Part shown: one piece after another, positions 5,275-6,444 of the stretch
How the letters are laid out: each line of letters begins with the position of its first letter
Numbering within the stretch: position 1 is the stretch's first letter
Source: Chloroflexota bacterium
Lineage (GTDB): Bacteria; Chloroflexota; Dehalococcoidia; Lucifugimonadales; Lucifugimonadaceae
DNA length: 6,444 nucleotides
NCBI GenBank assembly: GCA_030831265.1
Contig: JAURLM010000062.1
Coordinates: 1-6,444 of the forward strand
Direction: 5' to 3'
The notes under the pieces: model-generated
Database searches by the model: none
What the model saw: the letters and a program-made list of their open reading frames with translations, nothing else
What the model was told of the DNA's origin: nothing
Made by a program: the position numbers and the translations under genes

Positions 5275-6444
5275 ATGAAAATTGCGAAACTGAAAGTCAC
5301 CCAGGCCGCCACCCATGACCAACCGCTGCTGAACAGCACCGGGGTCCACGAGACTTTTCGCGTTCGGACCATCGTGCAGATTGAGACTGATGACGGGTTC
5401 ACCGGGGCAGGTGAGACGTACCATGACCAGGCTGCGATTATCGAACCTAACCGTTCGTGGCTTATGGGATGGGACCCGCGGCAGGTGACACGTGCTCGCC
5501 TCCAGTTCAAAGGGACACCGTCTGCATGGGCCGCAGTGGAAACCGCCCTGCTGGATGCAGCTGCAAAATGGGCCGGGCTACCGTTATGTGACTACATCGG
5601 CGGTCGCGCTAGGGACAGCGTTGAATGGGCGGCATACCTGTTCTACAAGTTCGCTGACGAGAATGGGCAGGGTGAAGTTGCAACAGGAGAGGCACTTGAC
5701 CCTGAAGGATTCGTCAGGCAGGCCGAAGAGTTCGTCAACAAGTACGGTTTCAAGGCTCTCAAAATCAAGGGTGGGTTCTTTCACCCGGATGTGGACATCG
5801 AAACGTTCCGACTGCTGCGGAAGCGATTCCCGAAATCCGAGGGCTACGAGATTCGCATCGACCCGAACGCGGTCTGGACAGTTGAGACGTCAATCAGGGT
5901 TGCGAAGGCAATAGAAGAGTACGAACCTCAGTACCTCGAAGACCCTACAGACACCATCGCCATGCACGCCGAAGTGAAAAAACACACGGACATCCCGTTG
6001 GCGTCGAACATGTGCGTCTCAGCGTTCTCACACGTCAAGCCGAACCTACAACTGGGTGGTATCGACGTGATTCTCGGTGACCACCACCACTGGGGCGGCA
6101 TCCTTGCCTACAAGGAATCTGGCGTTCTCTGCCGGGTCATGGGCTGGGGACTCTCTGGCCACTCAAACAACTCGCTGGGCGTTTCGCAGGCCGCCATGCT
6201 GCACGCATGCGCCGCAACGCCGGAGTTGAACTACCCGGCCGACACGCACTACCCGTGGACGGACACTGACGGGGACATCATCAAGGGCGGCAAGTTGCAG
6301 TTCCGAGATGGACGCATGAACGTGCCGACGATGCCGGGACTCGGTGTCGAAGTGGATAATGACGCACTGGCGGTACTGCACGAACGCTTCTTGCGGGAAA
6401 CACCCGGCAACCGGAAAGAGATGATCCTGTCACTCGACCCGGAC
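5275..6444 (+). CDS. Glucarate dehydratase-like enzyme, enolase superfamily (390 aa seen, C-terminus beyond window)
   Basis: The frame is open from ATG 5275 to the window end with no stop. Glucarate dehydratases (GudD) remove water from D-glucarate or L-idarate to give 5-keto-4-deoxyglucarate, using Mg2+ in a (beta/alpha)7-beta barrel. Visible residues, by spacing against the E. coli enzyme: bases K163/K165 (K205/K207); metal ligands D196, E222 and N245 (D235, E266, N289); the Asp-His dyad D269 and H296 (D313, H339) in DHHHWGG and GHSNNS; and substrate contacts N20, H25, Y121, F123, N198, H325 and R380 (N27, H32, Y150, F152, N237, H368, R422). The E. coli numbers are from memory. The capping domain is about residues 1-115. 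It is shorter than E. coli GudD (446 aa), and I estimate 10-20 residues are missing. The substrate is probably an acid sugar, but paralogues in this superfamily often differ in specificity. It is 67 bp downstream of the membrane-anchored gene. Confidence 0.92.
   Translation, partial: MKIAKLKVTQAATHDQPLLNSTGVHETFRVRTIVQIETDDGFTGAGETYHDQAAIIEPNRSWLMGWDPRQVTRARLQFKGTPSAWAAVETALLDAAAKWAGLPLCDYIGGRARDSVEWAAYLFYKFADENGQGEVATGEALDPEGFVRQAEEFVNKYGFKALKIKGGFFHPDVDIETFRLLRKRFPKSEGYEIRIDPNAVWTVETSIRVAKAIEEYEPQYLEDPTDTIAMHAEVKKHTDIPLASNMCVSAFSHVKPNLQLGGIDVILGDHHHWGGILAYKESGVLCRVMGWGLSGHSNNSLGVSQAAMLHACAATPELNYPADTHYPWTDTDGDIIKGGKLQFRDGRMNVPTMPGLGVEVDNDALAVLHERFLRETPGNRKEMILSLDPD

Overview
This window looks like a piece of a bacterial chromosome of moderately high GC, with compact gene spacing and no sign of mobile DNA. 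The mix is a housekeeping translational GTPase beside carbohydrate and organic-acid catabolic genes: a short-chain dehydrogenase, an M81 (MlrC-type) metallohydrolase and a glucarate-dehydratase-like member of the enolase superfamily. That mix is compatible with an environmental, possibly marine, Chloroflexota lineage such as SAR202, whose genomes are known to be rich in enolase-superfamily paralogues. The taxonomic guess is inference from gene content only; there is no rRNA or other marker here.

Layout, left to right. (1) The last 38 codons of a plus-strand short-chain dehydrogenase end at 119. (2) Immediately abutting it and convergent, 120-629 on the minus strand holds a small polytopic membrane protein. 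Its reading frame is cut by one in-frame TAG at 348-350 into a 93-residue and a 75-residue part, so it may be one broken or recoded gene rather than two genes. (3) A divergent intergenic region (630-798) has a possible promoter and a 9-bp hairpin upstream of typA. (4) typA/bipA (799-2655) is complete, with all GTPase motifs and the TypA-specific C-terminal domain. (5) An M81-family metallohydrolase (2794-4314) follows after 138 bp. (6) A 280-residue membrane-anchored protein of no recognised family (4365-5207) appears to carry two copies of a small beta-barrel (Sm/SH3-like) segment. Its start codon sits exactly where a leaderless transcript would begin. (7) A glucarate-dehydratase-like enzyme (5275 to beyond the window end) keeps essentially every catalytic and substrate-binding residue of the E. 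coli enzyme and lacks only a short C-terminal tail here.

Four plus-strand genes (typA, M81, the membrane-anchored protein and the dehydratase) run in one direction with gaps of 138, 50 and 67 bp. They could be partly co-transcribed, but the gaps are large enough for separate promoters. The dehydratase, the M81 enzyme and the SDR would suit oxidation and dehydration of sugar acids and turnover of small amide or peptide compounds, but no single pathway can be assembled from this window. No CRISPR array, tRNA, rRNA, insertion sequence or obvious phage gene was seen. The most unusual items are the amber-split membrane gene and the duplicated-barrel membrane protein.
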